From positions 8,618,001 through 8,682,000 of the forward strand of contig OZ245894.1 in NCBI GenBank assembly GCA_965229635.1: 64,000 nucleotides of DNA, written 5' to 3'. How positions within the stretch are numbered: the first letter of the stretch is position 1; each line of letters starts with the position of its first letter. This stretch comes from BQJU01 sp965229635 (GTDB lineage: Bacteria > Bacteroidota > Bacteroidia > Chitinophagales > Saprospiraceae). Positions 1 through 7,956 of this stretch are shown here, piece by piece. The position numbers and the translations under genes are program-made. The notes beneath the pieces were generated by a model that searched no databases, was not told the DNA's origin, and saw only the letters and a program-made list of their open reading frames with translations.

Positions 1-280
1 AAGGGGCCGCAGTATTGCGGGTACGCGTAAAGGAGGTGGAATAAATGGCTTCAATACCATTGGGTTGTAACAATTCGGCCAGGCGTTGCGCCCGTGCTTG
101 TCCTTCCGGTGTCAGTTCAGGATCATCAGAACCATCGAGGACTTTCTCCGCATGGCGCACGAGGAAGAAGGTGGTGAGCGGCTGCAATTCATTGGTATTT
201 TCAACGGGCTCCTGTTGGGTATTACAGGAAAAAAGCAGCGTGAACATACTGACGATAAAAAGGGAGAAAAATGGCTTCAT
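1..280 (-). CDS. Histidine phosphatase family lipoprotein (partial, 3' end outside window)
   Basis: Reading the minus strand from ATG at 280 gives an open frame that runs off the window edge. It starts with a short hydrophobic signal ending in a lipobox (LLFSC, Cys19), so a lipoprotein is expected. Residues 42-46 are RHAEK, the phosphohistidine motif of the phosphoglycerate-mutase/SixA-like branch, followed by the usual D-x-x-LTPEG-x-x-QA spacing and an IYST-x-x-x-RT segment. By family knowledge it is a phosphatase of the histidine acid phosphatase superfamily; the substrate cannot be told. Only about 93 residues are visible, so the second catalytic His is not seen. Confidence 0.85.
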   Translation of the reverse strand, partial: MKPFFSLFIVSMFTLLFSCNTQQEPVENTNELQPLTTFFLVRHAEKVLDGSDDPELTPEGQARAQRLAELLQPNGIEAIYSTSFTRTRNTAAP

Positions 281-425
281 TGGTGTGTTTTTGTCAAAAA
301 TAGGGAAAAGGGCGCAGTTGTTGTGTTTTTTGGAACCACAGAGGCACATAAGGAGTGAGAAGATGGACTTTTATATAATACCGGATAGCCTTAGATGGTT
401 TACGATAAAGTCGGCATCATATCAG

Positions 426-451
426 GTTGGGTGAAATTCATTTCACCGTAA
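426..451 (+). repeat. TGAAA/TTTCA palindromic repeat, copy 1
   Basis: A perfect 8-bp inverted repeat, GGTGAAAT at 430-437 and ATTTCACC at 440-447. The flanks match those of a second palindrome at 20922-20947 (23 of 26 positions identical by eye), so this is a shared repeat and not merely a chance hairpin. Function unknown. Confidence 0.6.
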
Positions 452-718
452 AATTTCAAGCTTCCTCTTTTTGCTATTTTTAGGATTAAAAATTTGATTA
501 TCTGTTGATTACATCTTTGACTTGCATTCTAAAAGCAATAGAGAATTTGCCTCCGGCGGCTTCTTTTCCTTGATGAAAATAAGCAAAAATCAAGGCTGTA
601 CCTGGTTCTTAACGCTACGAATCAAGCCAAAAGCCTAAATGGTAAAAACTCGCCTTTTTGAGTTGTTTCCTACGCTTTTTTGCAGGAACAATTCATCATC
701 ATCCTAGCTCAGGTACAG

Positions 719-807
719 GTTTTGGCTCAAACAGTTTACCCTTTTTAACGGCTTTTGTCTCGCTTCTTCACTAAACCAGCTAAGGCCGAGTGGGGGCTGC
801 GAATGAG
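719..807 (+). repeat. Dispersed non-coding repeat, copy A
   Basis: About 90 bp that align with the reverse complement of 36887-36979. The first 20 bases are identical (TTTTGGCTCAAACAGTTTAC) and the rest matches at roughly 70% by eye, including the later blocks TTAACGG, CCACTAAAC-like and GCCGAGTGGG-like. No frame is conserved across the two copies, so it is taken as a non-coding repeat or an old element remnant. Confidence 0.6.
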
Positions 808-1018
808 TTAGCCGTTTGTGACAATTTCCATCCTTTTGCAGTGAAAAACTTCATTTTTCACTCAAAAAAATCCTGTAAATCGTGAATCTTGTCCCGCAAA
901 AGTCAACATCATGTCGGCCACTTTTGAGAAAACCGCCAGGTTTGCCCAAAAGCAAATCGGAAAATCGCACCACATCTTCCCTCTGAAATTGCTAAATTTG
1001 TCCCTTAACCACAGAATT

Positions 1019-2437
1019 ATGCGCCAATTACTGGAAACAGAGCAGAAAGCGCTCGAAATCAACCTCGATGATGGCATCTACGGCACCTTTGCCGAGATCG
1101 GAGCGGGACAGGAAGTTGCCCGCTATTTTTTTCAGGTAGGAGCCGCTGCGGGGACCATCGCTAAAACCATGTCGGCCTACGATAAGGTCTATTCCGATCA
1201 TATTTACGGGCCGGAACCCAGCGGTCGATACGTGTGTGAATCGAGGCTCTACAAGATGTTGGATCACGAATACGAATTGATGCACTCCCGCCTGCAAAAC
1301 GAGCGGCTGGATACCAATTTTTTCGTCTTCGCCGATACGGTCTCGGCCATCAACTACCAGCGCACCATCAAGGGCAATGGCTGGCTGGGTATCCGCTTTC
1401 AGCTCGATCCGGATGGAGAACCCAATGACATCGTACTGCACGTACGTATGCTCGATAATGACAACCAGCTGCAGCAGCAGGCCATCGGCATCCTGGGTGT
1501 CAACCTGATCTATGCCTGTTTTCACTACAACGACGACCTGGAAACCCTGGTACAGTCGCTGGTAGATAGTCTACGCGGTCGGGTCAAAATCGATATGATC
1601 CGTATCACCGGGCCGGAATTTGAACACATCGACAACCGGCTGTTGAGCCTGTGGCTGGTGAAGCATGGATTGACGGAAGTCGCTTTGTTTGGCCCCGATG
1701 GACGCAATTTACACGCCTCCGAATTTCTGTACAAGCGCGATGTACTGGTAGTCCGCGGAAGCTACCGTCCGGTAACGCTGGTCAATCAGGATATGATTAA
1801 GACCAGCTTTCAGCAATTCCGCAATGAACAAGAAGTAAATGCCAAAAAGACCTTCCTGCTGATCGAAATTACGATGGATAACTTGCGCATGGAAGGAGAA
1901 CTCGATGAGCGCGACTTTCTCGACCGGGCCGAATTGCTCAATGCCCTGGGACATACCGTGGTCATTTCAGATTGTGAACAACACCAGAAATTGATCAGCT
2001 ACCTGTCCGACTACCGGGTGCAACAACTGGGTTTGGTGATCGGGGTGCGCCCCTTACTAGACCTGATCAACGAGAAGTACTTTGAGAATATGGACGGCCG
2101 ATTGCTGGCCGCCTTTGGCGAATTGTTTACCCGCAACGTCAAGCTCTACGTATACCCGGCTATGCAGGAAGGTAGTGCGGAGCTGATGAATGCCCAAAAC
2201 CTGCCTATTCCGGAAGGCGTCAAATTTCTGTACCGCCACCTGCTCGACAACCGGCAGATTGTGGATGTGGAAGACTTCAATGAGGACCAACTGCACATAT
2301 TCTCCAAACAGGTATTGACCATGCTGCGCAATGGTGAAAGCGGTTGGGATGGGATGGTGCCTCCCAAAGTGGCCAAATTAATTAAAGAAAAATTCCTGTT
2401 TGGCTATCCCTGCGAGCGGCTGGAATTTGAATATTAA
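1019..2437 (+). CDS. Conserved Bacteroidetes protein of unknown function (often labelled nicotinate-nucleotide adenylyltransferase-like)
   Basis: A 472-residue soluble protein with no signal peptide or membrane segment. The ATG at 1019 is chosen because the conserved N-terminus seen in relatives begins MRQLLETEQKAL; the ATG at 911 would add 36 residues of unrelated composition. I recognise the family from its opening block (LDDGIYGTFAEIGAGQEVAR), which is widespread in Bacteroidetes. Database labels for it vary (adenylyltransferase, TonB receptor), and I see neither the HxGH motif of nucleotidyltransferases nor a barrel, so these names are doubtful. It ends 7 bp before the next start and is probably co-transcribed with the DD-carboxypeptidase. 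Confidence 0.75.
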   Translation: MRQLLETEQKALEINLDDGIYGTFAEIGAGQEVARYFFQVGAAAGTIAKTMSAYDKVYSDHIYGPEPSGRYVCESRLYKMLDHEYELMHSRLQNERLDTNFFVFADTVSAINYQRTIKGNGWLGIRFQLDPDGEPNDIVLHVRMLDNDNQLQQQAIGILGVNLIYACFHYNDDLETLVQSLVDSLRGRVKIDMIRITGPEFEHIDNRLLSLWLVKHGLTEVALFGPDGRNLHASEFLYKRDVLVVRGSYRPVTLVNQDMIKTSFQQFRNEQEVNAKKTFLLIEITMDNLRMEGELDERDFLDRAELLNALGHTVVISDCEQHQKLISYLSDYRVQQLGLVIGVRPLLDLINEKYFENMDGRLLAAFGELFTRNVKLYVYPAMQEGSAELMNAQNLPIPEGVKFLYRHLLDNRQIVDVEDFNEDQLHIFSKQVLTMLRNGESGWDGMVPPKVAKLIKEKFLFGYPCERLEFEY

Positions 2438-2444
2438 AACAACT

Positions 2445-3236
2445 ATGAAATACCTAATATTTTGCCTGGCGCTGTTCTTTAGTGCCTGTGGAAATTCGGA
2501 ACCTGCGACTGCAAAACAAGAAGTCGAACAGATGAAACCGGTGGAGGAGAAGACTCCGGAAATGGTGATCGATAGCAGCTTTGACATCAATTATATTACC
2601 GGTCATTTTGATCCGACCCAGCATCCAGATTTCACCCGTATTGAAGATCAGTATACGGACAAACAGGACGTCTATTTGCGAAAAGACACTTACGAAGCTT
2701 TCCTGAAGATGTACGCTGCTGCGGAAAAGGAAGGCATCAAACTGTTGATCCGCTCTGCCACCCGCAATTTTGATTACCAGAAAAGTATCTGGGAAGCCAA
2801 ATGGGAAGGCCGGAGAGAGCTCGAAGCCGGAGAGACAGCACCAAAGGCCTATCCCGATCCTAAAGAGCGGGCACTGGCTATTTTGCGCTATAGCTCCATG
2901 CCTGGCACTTCCCGGCACCACTGGGGCACGGATATGGATTTAAATGCATTTACCAACAGCTATTTTGAAAAAGGGGAAGGTAAAAAGATCTATGACTGGC
3001 TGACTGCCCACGCAGCGGAATATGGCTTTTGCCAACCGTATAGCGCTGGTCGTGAGCACGGCTACAATGAAGAGCGCTGGCACTGGTCGTACCTGCCGGT
3101 AGCCAAACAACTGACCTACCTGGCCAAAACTCAGCTCAAAGACGAAAACATCAAGGGTTTTAAAGGTGATGAAACGTCGACTGCGATAGGTGTGGTGAAA
3201 AAGTATGTTTTGGGTATTAATGAGGATTGTTTGTAA
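2445..3236 (+). CDS. M15-family D-alanyl-D-alanine carboxypeptidase, lipoprotein
   Basis: A 263-residue protein starting MKYLIFCLALFFSACGN, a lipoprotein signal with the lipobox Cys at about residue 15. The M15B/VanY zinc site is visible as SRHHWGTDMDLNAF (the SxHxxGxAxD-type motif) and, about 60 residues later, ERWHWSYLP, which holds the catalytic Glu and third zinc His. It should trim D-Ala-D-Ala ends of peptidoglycan stem peptides at the periplasmic or outer membrane face. The in-frame ATG at 2400 overlaps the upstream gene and precedes the signal peptide, so it is rejected as the start. Confidence 0.87.
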   Translation: MKYLIFCLALFFSACGNSEPATAKQEVEQMKPVEEKTPEMVIDSSFDINYITGHFDPTQHPDFTRIEDQYTDKQDVYLRKDTYEAFLKMYAAAEKEGIKLLIRSATRNFDYQKSIWEAKWEGRRELEAGETAPKAYPDPKERALAILRYSSMPGTSRHHWGTDMDLNAFTNSYFEKGEGKKIYDWLTAHAAEYGFCQPYSAGREHGYNEERWHWSYLPVAKQLTYLAKTQLKDENIKGFKGDETSTAIGVVKKYVLGINEDCL

Positions 3237-3272
3237 ATGGAGAATCTGGCAAAAGCTTCTTAACTTGCCAAC

Positions 3273-4061
3273 ATGAAAAAGGGCTTCTCAAAAATATCAG
3301 AATTTCTGCTCAATTCATTCAGAGCTGCCCTATCATTTGACCCCATTGACAGCCTGCAAAAAAAATCTGAGGAGTCCATTCCTTTCGACTATTTCCAATT
3401 TTACACCTCCGTTTCCTCCGTCTACTCCTCGAAAATTGAGGGAGAAGACGTAGACGTTGACAGTTATTTTAAACACAGGTTTCTAAATGTACAATACGAG
3501 CCTGATTACACCAAAAGGGCCGATGACCTCTATGCAGCTTATGCCTTCATGGAAGAGAACCCTTTAACAGCCGAAAACCTGCTGGAGGCCCACAGAATAC
3601 TCAGCCAAAACCTGCTTGCCTCCAGCCAACGAGGCAGGATCAGGAACAATCCGATGTTTGTGCTGAATGAAGAAGACCGGATTGAATATATCGCCTGCGA
3701 GCCCAGCAAGGTCACACAAGAATTGGAGCGCTTGATGCAAGACATTAGCTCACTGCTGCAATCCTCATTGGATCCAATCGAAATATTTTATTATGCCTCC
3801 TATATTCACCTCGTATTTCTAAAAATCCATCCGCTACAGGATGGAAATGGTCGTACTGCCAGGTTATTGGAAAAATGGTTTTTGCGGGAGAAGATTGGCC
3901 CCCAGGCAACGATGATCGAGCTGGAGAAAAACTACTACCTGCACAAGAAGGCTTATTATAACAACATCCGTAAAATAGGGTTGGAATATGAAACGCTGGA
4001 TTATGGGAAGAGCCTGGATTTTCTCTTGATGACCATCAGTAGTCTGAAGCCAAAAGGTTAG
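3273..4061 (+). CDS. Fic family protein (class II-like, N-terminal inhibitory motif)
   Basis: A 262-residue protein with the Fic core HPLQDGNGRTARLLEKW near residue 188, matching HxFx(D/E)GNGRxxR with Leu in place of Phe. Fic proteins transfer AMP or related groups to target hydroxyls. Around residue 50 it carries SSKIEGE, which fits the inhibitory (S/T)xxxE(G/N) helix of class II Fic enzymes, so it is probably autoinhibited. The gene stands alone 36 bp after the carboxypeptidase, with no separate antitoxin. A second, larger Fic protein lies at 55244. The target is unknown. Confidence 0.88.
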   Translation: MKKGFSKISEFLLNSFRAALSFDPIDSLQKKSEESIPFDYFQFYTSVSSVYSSKIEGEDVDVDSYFKHRFLNVQYEPDYTKRADDLYAAYAFMEENPLTAENLLEAHRILSQNLLASSQRGRIRNNPMFVLNEEDRIEYIACEPSKVTQELERLMQDISSLLQSSLDPIEIFYYASYIHLVFLKIHPLQDGNGRTARLLEKWFLREKIGPQATMIELEKNYYLHKKAYYNNIRKIGLEYETLDYGKSLDFLLMTISSLKPKG

Positions 4062-4202
4062 ACATTCAGTTATGGCTTATTCTATAATCACCCCTGGAAA
4101 GCTTAACTTCCGTCGAAAAAAAATCCAAGATTATCGTATCAATTTGGGTAATTTACTGGTTTCGTGAATCTTTCACCAAACGAAACCCAAAACCTGCTCA
4201 AT

Positions 4203-4721
4203 ATGAAATACTTCCTCGGAATCGCGCTGATGGTGGTATCTGTTGCCATCTTTGGTGTGAGAATCTCAAAAAAGATTGCTTTTAAGCAAAACGTAACCGG
4301 CTACCTGAAAAGGGCTGCCGATGCCAATACCATTGACCTGGCCAATGAAGAACTGACCAAAGCGCTCAATTACCTGGAAGCCAACAACATCACCAGCGGC
4401 TACACTTCTGTATTGTGGCAAACGCCGGAAGAAGACATTGACTTCTGGTATCGCAACCTGAAAGCCAGTCAGAAAGAACTGCAAAACCTCCAGTCAGACA
4501 GTGCGCTGGAAAGAACCAACGTGCTGATCAAATTGCGCGAAACCCTCCTGGATACCGGCGAAAAGACCAAGGTCACCGTTCCCGATGGCCTGAGCGTGTA
4601 TCCGCACAACAAATTCTGGGCAGCGATGATGACGGCCGCCATACTCTGCCTGATGATCGGCTTTGTCCTGCTGGCCGCTGAATGGGAGCAACAACAGAAA
4701 GAAGCGAAGAAGAATGAATAG
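4203..4721 (+). CDS. Hypothetical protein with two terminal membrane segments
   Basis: A 172-residue protein that I do not recognise. It has a hydrophobic N-terminal segment (MKYFLGIALMVVSVAIFGV), a polar helical middle of about 115 residues with possible coiled-coil character (AANEELTKALNYLE-type stretches), and a C-terminal membrane helix (about residues 143-163) followed by a charged tail. The likely topology is a periplasmic or cytosolic loop held by both ends. An upstream GTG at 4164 is in frame but the ATG at 4203 directly precedes the membrane helix and is preferred. A hairpin terminator follows at 4751. Confidence 0.6.
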   Translation: MKYFLGIALMVVSVAIFGVRISKKIAFKQNVTGYLKRAADANTIDLANEELTKALNYLEANNITSGYTSVLWQTPEEDIDFWYRNLKASQKELQNLQSDSALERTNVLIKLRETLLDTGEKTKVTVPDGLSVYPHNKFWAAMMTAAILCLMIGFVLLAAEWEQQQKEAKKNE

Positions 4722-4750
4722 CGCTGCCAGCTGATCTGGCACCAAAAAAA

Positions 4751-4773
4751 GGCCACTGGTTTTGCCAGCGGCC
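4751..4773. terminator. Bidirectional hairpin terminator
   Basis: GGCCACTGG, a TTTT loop and GCCAGCGGCC form a strong stem between two convergent genes (4203-4721 forward and the sigma factor in reverse). On the minus strand it is followed by a T-rich run, complementary to the A-run at 4744-4750. Confidence 0.7.
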
Positions 4774-4826
4774 TCTCTAATTTGTTTGAGTTTGGATATG
4801 TTGAGTGCTTCTATTATTCTACAACC

Positions 4827-5351
4827 CTATGCTCTTACAAGTGCATCGCCATAATGCTCCTCAATCATTTTCTGCATATTCTGGCGGGCGGAGTAAATCC
4901 GGCTCTTCACCGTGCCAATTGGAATATCCAACTGCTCGGCAATTTCCTGGTATTGATAGCCTTTCACAAACATTACAAATGGAATGCGGTAGGTAGTCGA
5001 TAATTGGTCGAGCATTCCTTCCAGCTCTTTCATCATCATCGATGATTCTGCCTTGCCATCAATAGTCCTATTTTCAATGGCAAACAAAAAGTCCTCAATG
5101 GGGGCTTCCACTTTATTTCTGGTTTTCTTCTTGCGGTAACCGTTAATGAAGGTATTGCGCATAATGGTGGTCATCCAGGCCTTGTAGTTGGTGCCTACGG
5201 TAAATTTACCACGGTGTTTGAATGCACGGCAGGCGGTTTCCTGCATCAGGTCATTGGCATTGTCCAGATTGCGTGTCAGCTTCATGGCAAAGCCAAATAA
5301 AAGGTCATGGTATTCTTTATATCTCTGTTGAAATTCAATAGTGGTAAGCAT
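4827..5351 (-). CDS. ECF-type RNA polymerase sigma factor
   Basis: A 174-residue sigma-70 family protein with region 2 near residues 10-75 (including DLMQETACRAFKH and NYKAWMTTIMRNTFIN) and region 4 near residues 115-165 (helix-turn-helix YQEIAEQLDIPIGTVKSRIY). No anti-sigma gene is adjacent, and neither flank holds a TonB receptor, so it is not an obvious FecI-type regulator. The product resembles the small ECF sigma factors common in Bacteroidetes. The 5' region to 5880 is long and has palindromes that could serve in regulation. Confidence 0.9.
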   Translation of the reverse strand: MLTTIEFQQRYKEYHDLLFGFAMKLTRNLDNANDLMQETACRAFKHRGKFTVGTNYKAWMTTIMRNTFINGYRKKKTRNKVEAPIEDFLFAIENRTIDGKAESSMMMKELEGMLDQLSTTYRIPFVMFVKGYQYQEIAEQLDIPIGTVKSRIYSARQNMQKMIEEHYGDALVRA

Positions 5352-5880
5352 AAATTCTTCTTTTTAGTACTAGTTCTCAAAATGGGTGTTCCTGTTTTCA
5401 ATTTGGCTTTTTGAGGCGATTACTACTCAAGTAGTGGTTTTTGATAGTTTGTGGATGCGCCTCTCCGATAGCCTCTAAATTGTATGTTCATTTCTAAAGT
5501 GTTTTGCGTGTTTACAATTTGAACTTCCTTACAAATACAATCCTATATAGCCAAATGCCGTGCCAAAAACACAAAAACCTGAATATCAATATTTTACAAA
5601 AGATTCGACAATTGCAAAGTGATTATATATAATCATTTTGACTAAATATAATCACTCTTTGGATGCTTCTGACCGTCACTGCCTGTAAGCTCCACAAAAC
5701 AGTTCTGCTGAAAATATTTTAGAAAATTGATGCTTAGCTAATGGTGGTAAGAAGCTGGTGAAAATGGCCTGGAACAAATTTCAAAAGCCAAATTCCAGCA
5801 GCTTCTAAAAAATTCAATTATTTTTGGGCGACCCGGCATTTTGCCGGTTATTGTTCTAAATTAAACCAATACTCCAAATT
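5352..5880. promoter_or_regulatory. Divergent regulatory region between ECF sigma factor and gcvH
   Basis: 529 bp without a gene. For the sigma factor, a possible promoter reads TTTGG, 11 bp spacer, TGTATTTG on the minus strand (5555 down to 5532); this is weak. At 5619-5655 an inverted repeat has arms GTGATTATAT and ATATAATCAC with a further ATAATCA copy between them, a plausible operator. Just before gcvH a small hairpin, CCGGC-ATTTT-GCCGG, sits at 5833-5847 in the presumed leader. Confidence 0.35.
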
Positions 5881-6270
5881 ATGGAATTTCCTTCTAATCT
5901 GAAATATACCGAAGACCACGAATGGGTGAGAGTAGAAGCCGATGATATTGCCTATGTGGGCATTACCGATTTTGCACAATCAGAATTGGATGAGCTGGTC
6001 TATGTTGAAGTAGACACCGTTGATGAAACCCTCGATCAGGGAGAAATATTTGGCACGGTAGAAGCGGTGAAAACGACCTCCGATTTGTATATGCCCGTTT
6101 CGGGAACCGTTCTTGAGTTCAACTCCGAACTGGATGAATCAGAAGGCGACAACCCCACTTTGATCAATAAAGAACCCTACGGAAAGGGATGGATTGTAAA
6201 GATCAAAATGACAAATCCTTCTGAGCTGGACGACCTAATGGATGCCGAGGCTTACGAGGCAACCCTTTAG
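5881..6270 (+). CDS. gcvH: Glycine cleavage system H protein
   Basis: A 129-residue protein matching the H protein over its full length. The lipoylation site is visible as the Lys in VEAVKTTSDLYMPVSG, with the preceding YVEVDTVDE-x-x-DQGEIFGTVEA block. It carries the aminomethyl group between the P, T and L proteins of glycine cleavage in the cytosol. It heads a cluster with a VanZ-like gene and tonB, an order that I know to be common in Bacteroidetes. The start is the first ATG, with the conserved F-P-x-N-L-K-Y-T-x-D-H-E-W opening. Confidence 0.95.
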   Translation: MEFPSNLKYTEDHEWVRVEADDIAYVGITDFAQSELDELVYVEVDTVDETLDQGEIFGTVEAVKTTSDLYMPVSGTVLEFNSELDESEGDNPTLINKEPYGKGWIVKIKMTNPSELDDLMDAEAYEATL

Positions 6271-6334
6271 TAAGACCTGGTTTTTGAAAAAAAATTAAAA
6301 AAAATACACCCGCGCACACCAAAACTAAAATTGG

Positions 6335-6718
6335 TTGCATCTGGGTAAAATAGAAGTGTCAAATTTGAAAGCATTTTTGCCAGCTATAGTATGGGCGCTT
6401 GTGATCTTCGGATTATCAACAACCGCCGGGGAGAACCTTCCACAAATTCCGTGGGATTTGACCTCTCCGGATAAATGGGGCCATGCTATCGTATATTTGA
6501 TTTTTGCCTTGTTGCTTTTTTATGGCTTTCGCCAAAAAATGGGCATGCGCAAAACCACCATATTGCTGGTGCTGGTCATAAGCATATCGTACGGAATCTT
6601 GATGGAGATTGTACAATATTCCTTTTTTCCGGGACGATATTTTGAACTTAATGACATTATTGCTAATATTATTGGCGCTTTGCTAAGTGTATTAATTTTG
6701 AAATTTTTTTATAAGTAA
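6335..6718 (+). CDS. VanZ-like family membrane protein
   Basis: About 120-127 residues with four hydrophobic segments and the VanZ-like signature: WALVIFGLSTTAG, then DKWGHAIVYLIFALLLFYGF with the conserved D-K-x-x-H, then EIVQYSFFPGRYFELNDIIANIIGA. Its role is unknown in most bacteria; VanZ itself gives low-level teicoplanin resistance. There is no ATG at the 5' end: the start may be TTG at 6335 or GTG at 6356. It lies between gcvH and tonB and ends 13 bp before tonB. Confidence 0.8.
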   Translation: MHLGKIEVSNLKAFLPAIVWALVIFGLSTTAGENLPQIPWDLTSPDKWGHAIVYLIFALLLFYGFRQKMGMRKTTILLVLVISISYGILMEIVQYSFFPGRYFELNDIIANIIGALLSVLILKFFYK

Positions 6719-6731
6719 AACCCTTGTCAGT

Positions 6732-7661
6732 ATGTTATTGCTTGATATTTCTATTGCAGGCACTCCACTAGCGGTTACCGTTCTGTTGATTGTGGCTGCG
6801 ATCATCGCCTTGATACAGGTGATGAAGTCCGTTTATCGCAAGCGGGCAGAAGGTGGACTTGCGGAACAGTATGCTGACAAGCCCAGTAAGTCACCTTTGG
6901 ATGGAAGAAACAAGTATGCTGGTGCTAACGTATTTAAGCACAGCGGAACTTTCTTCAACCTTGGATTGGCCATTACCATGGGCTTGACAGTTCTGGCATT
7001 CGGTTGGACGCAATATGAAAAAGTGGTTGATGTTTCCCAGTATATGGACACACTGGAGGAAGACATCGAATTGGAACCACCGCGTACTGCCGAGCCACCA
7101 CCGCCGCCACCACCACCACCACCACCGGTGATTGAAGAAGTTCCGGAAGAAGAAATCATTGAAGAAGAAGAGCCGGAATTTCTTGACCAGAGTGTGGAAG
7201 CGGATACCGAAGTAGAACAGTTGGAGCCCGTTGAGGATGCTCCACCACCACCACCGCCACCGCCACCACCACCGCCAAAGAACGAACCTGAAGAGATCTT
7301 CAAGGTCGTAGAGCAAATGCCTCGTTTCCCCGGCTGTGAAGACGTAGCTGGTTCCGACAAGGAGAAGAAGGCGTGTGCGGATAAGAAAATGCTTGAATTC
7401 ATCTACAAAAACATCAAATATCCGGCCATCGCCCGTGAAAATGGTGTAGAAGGTACTTGTGTGGTACAGTTTGTAGTTGAAAGAGACGGTTCCGTAACCG
7501 ATGCAAAAGTTGTTCGCGATATTGGTGCCCAATGTGGTGCAGAAGCCCTGCGCGTAGTGGAGCTGATGAACAAGGAAGGCATCAAGTGGACGCCCGGTAA
7601 ACAGCGTGGCCGTTCGGTACGGGTGCAGTTCAACCTACCCGTGCGCTTCAAGCTCGAGTAA
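6732..7661 (+). CDS. TonB-family energy transducer
   Basis: A 309-residue protein with a first hydrophobic segment at residues 10-30 and a second near 80-95. Two poly-proline runs follow (about residues 122-132 and 172-183) separated by an acidic Glu/Pro spacer, then the TonB C-terminal domain (KYPAIARENGVEGTCVVQFVV to the end), with the conserved YP and a GxVxxxxVVR-type strand. It should span the periplasm and pass proton-motive force to TonB-dependent receptors. Two helices before the Pro region differ from classical E. coli TonB but fit the Bacteroidetes type. Confidence 0.88.
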   Translation: MLLLDISIAGTPLAVTVLLIVAAIIALIQVMKSVYRKRAEGGLAEQYADKPSKSPLDGRNKYAGANVFKHSGTFFNLGLAITMGLTVLAFGWTQYEKVVDVSQYMDTLEEDIELEPPRTAEPPPPPPPPPPPVIEEVPEEEIIEEEEPEFLDQSVEADTEVEQLEPVEDAPPPPPPPPPPPPKNEPEEIFKVVEQMPRFPGCEDVAGSDKEKKACADKKMLEFIYKNIKYPAIARENGVEGTCVVQFVVERDGSVTDAKVVRDIGAQCGAEALRVVELMNKEGIKWTPGKQRGRSVRVQFNLPVRFKLE

Positions 7662-7727
7662 TAAGACATCTTATCCTGAGCACAATAAGGACAATGCTTC
7701 TATCAACGAACAAGTCCTGAACCAGAT

Positions 7728-7762
7728 AAACCGGTATCGAAGCAATTCGGTACCGGTTTTCT
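7728..7762 (+). terminator. Rho-independent terminator after tonB
   Basis: The arms AAACCGGTA and TACCGGTTT close a 14-nt loop and run into TTTTCTGTTTG. It lies 67 bp after the tonB stop and ends the gcvH cluster. Confidence 0.75.
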
Positions 7763-7956
7763 GTTTGCTGGCAGTCAAATTTATCTACAGGCCAATAGGA
7801 CGAAGGGATTTGCAGCAACTTTTGTGTGAAACTTTCGTTGTTATACTTATATTCGGTGCCGCGAATGGCAACCATAATATCAACCCGACAAAAGCGTGTT
7901 TAATACTTGACTACTGTTTTGAGCATAGGAACACCCCGGGAATAAAGAAGTGACCA

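Larger units (their letters stand above)
281..1018. other. Long intergenic region with palindromes and a dispersed repeat
   Basis: No credible gene: the open frames here are short and run through AT-rich or palindromic sequence. It holds a TGAAA/TTTCA palindrome (426-451), copy A of a 90-bp dispersed repeat (719-807) and a perfect 9-bp hairpin at 840-862 (AGTGAAAAA / TTTTTCACT). The hairpin lies about 160 bp before the start of the next gene. No clear TAnnTTTG promoter was found. Confidence 0.6.

Noticed and set aside
911..1018. Upstream start for the 1019 gene
   Set aside because: The extra 36 residues are unlike the conserved N-terminus and lie in a region with palindromic repeats.
6833..7402. 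A poly-Gly/Ser open frame opposite tonB
   Set aside because: It comes from reading the poly-proline codons of TonB on the other strand.
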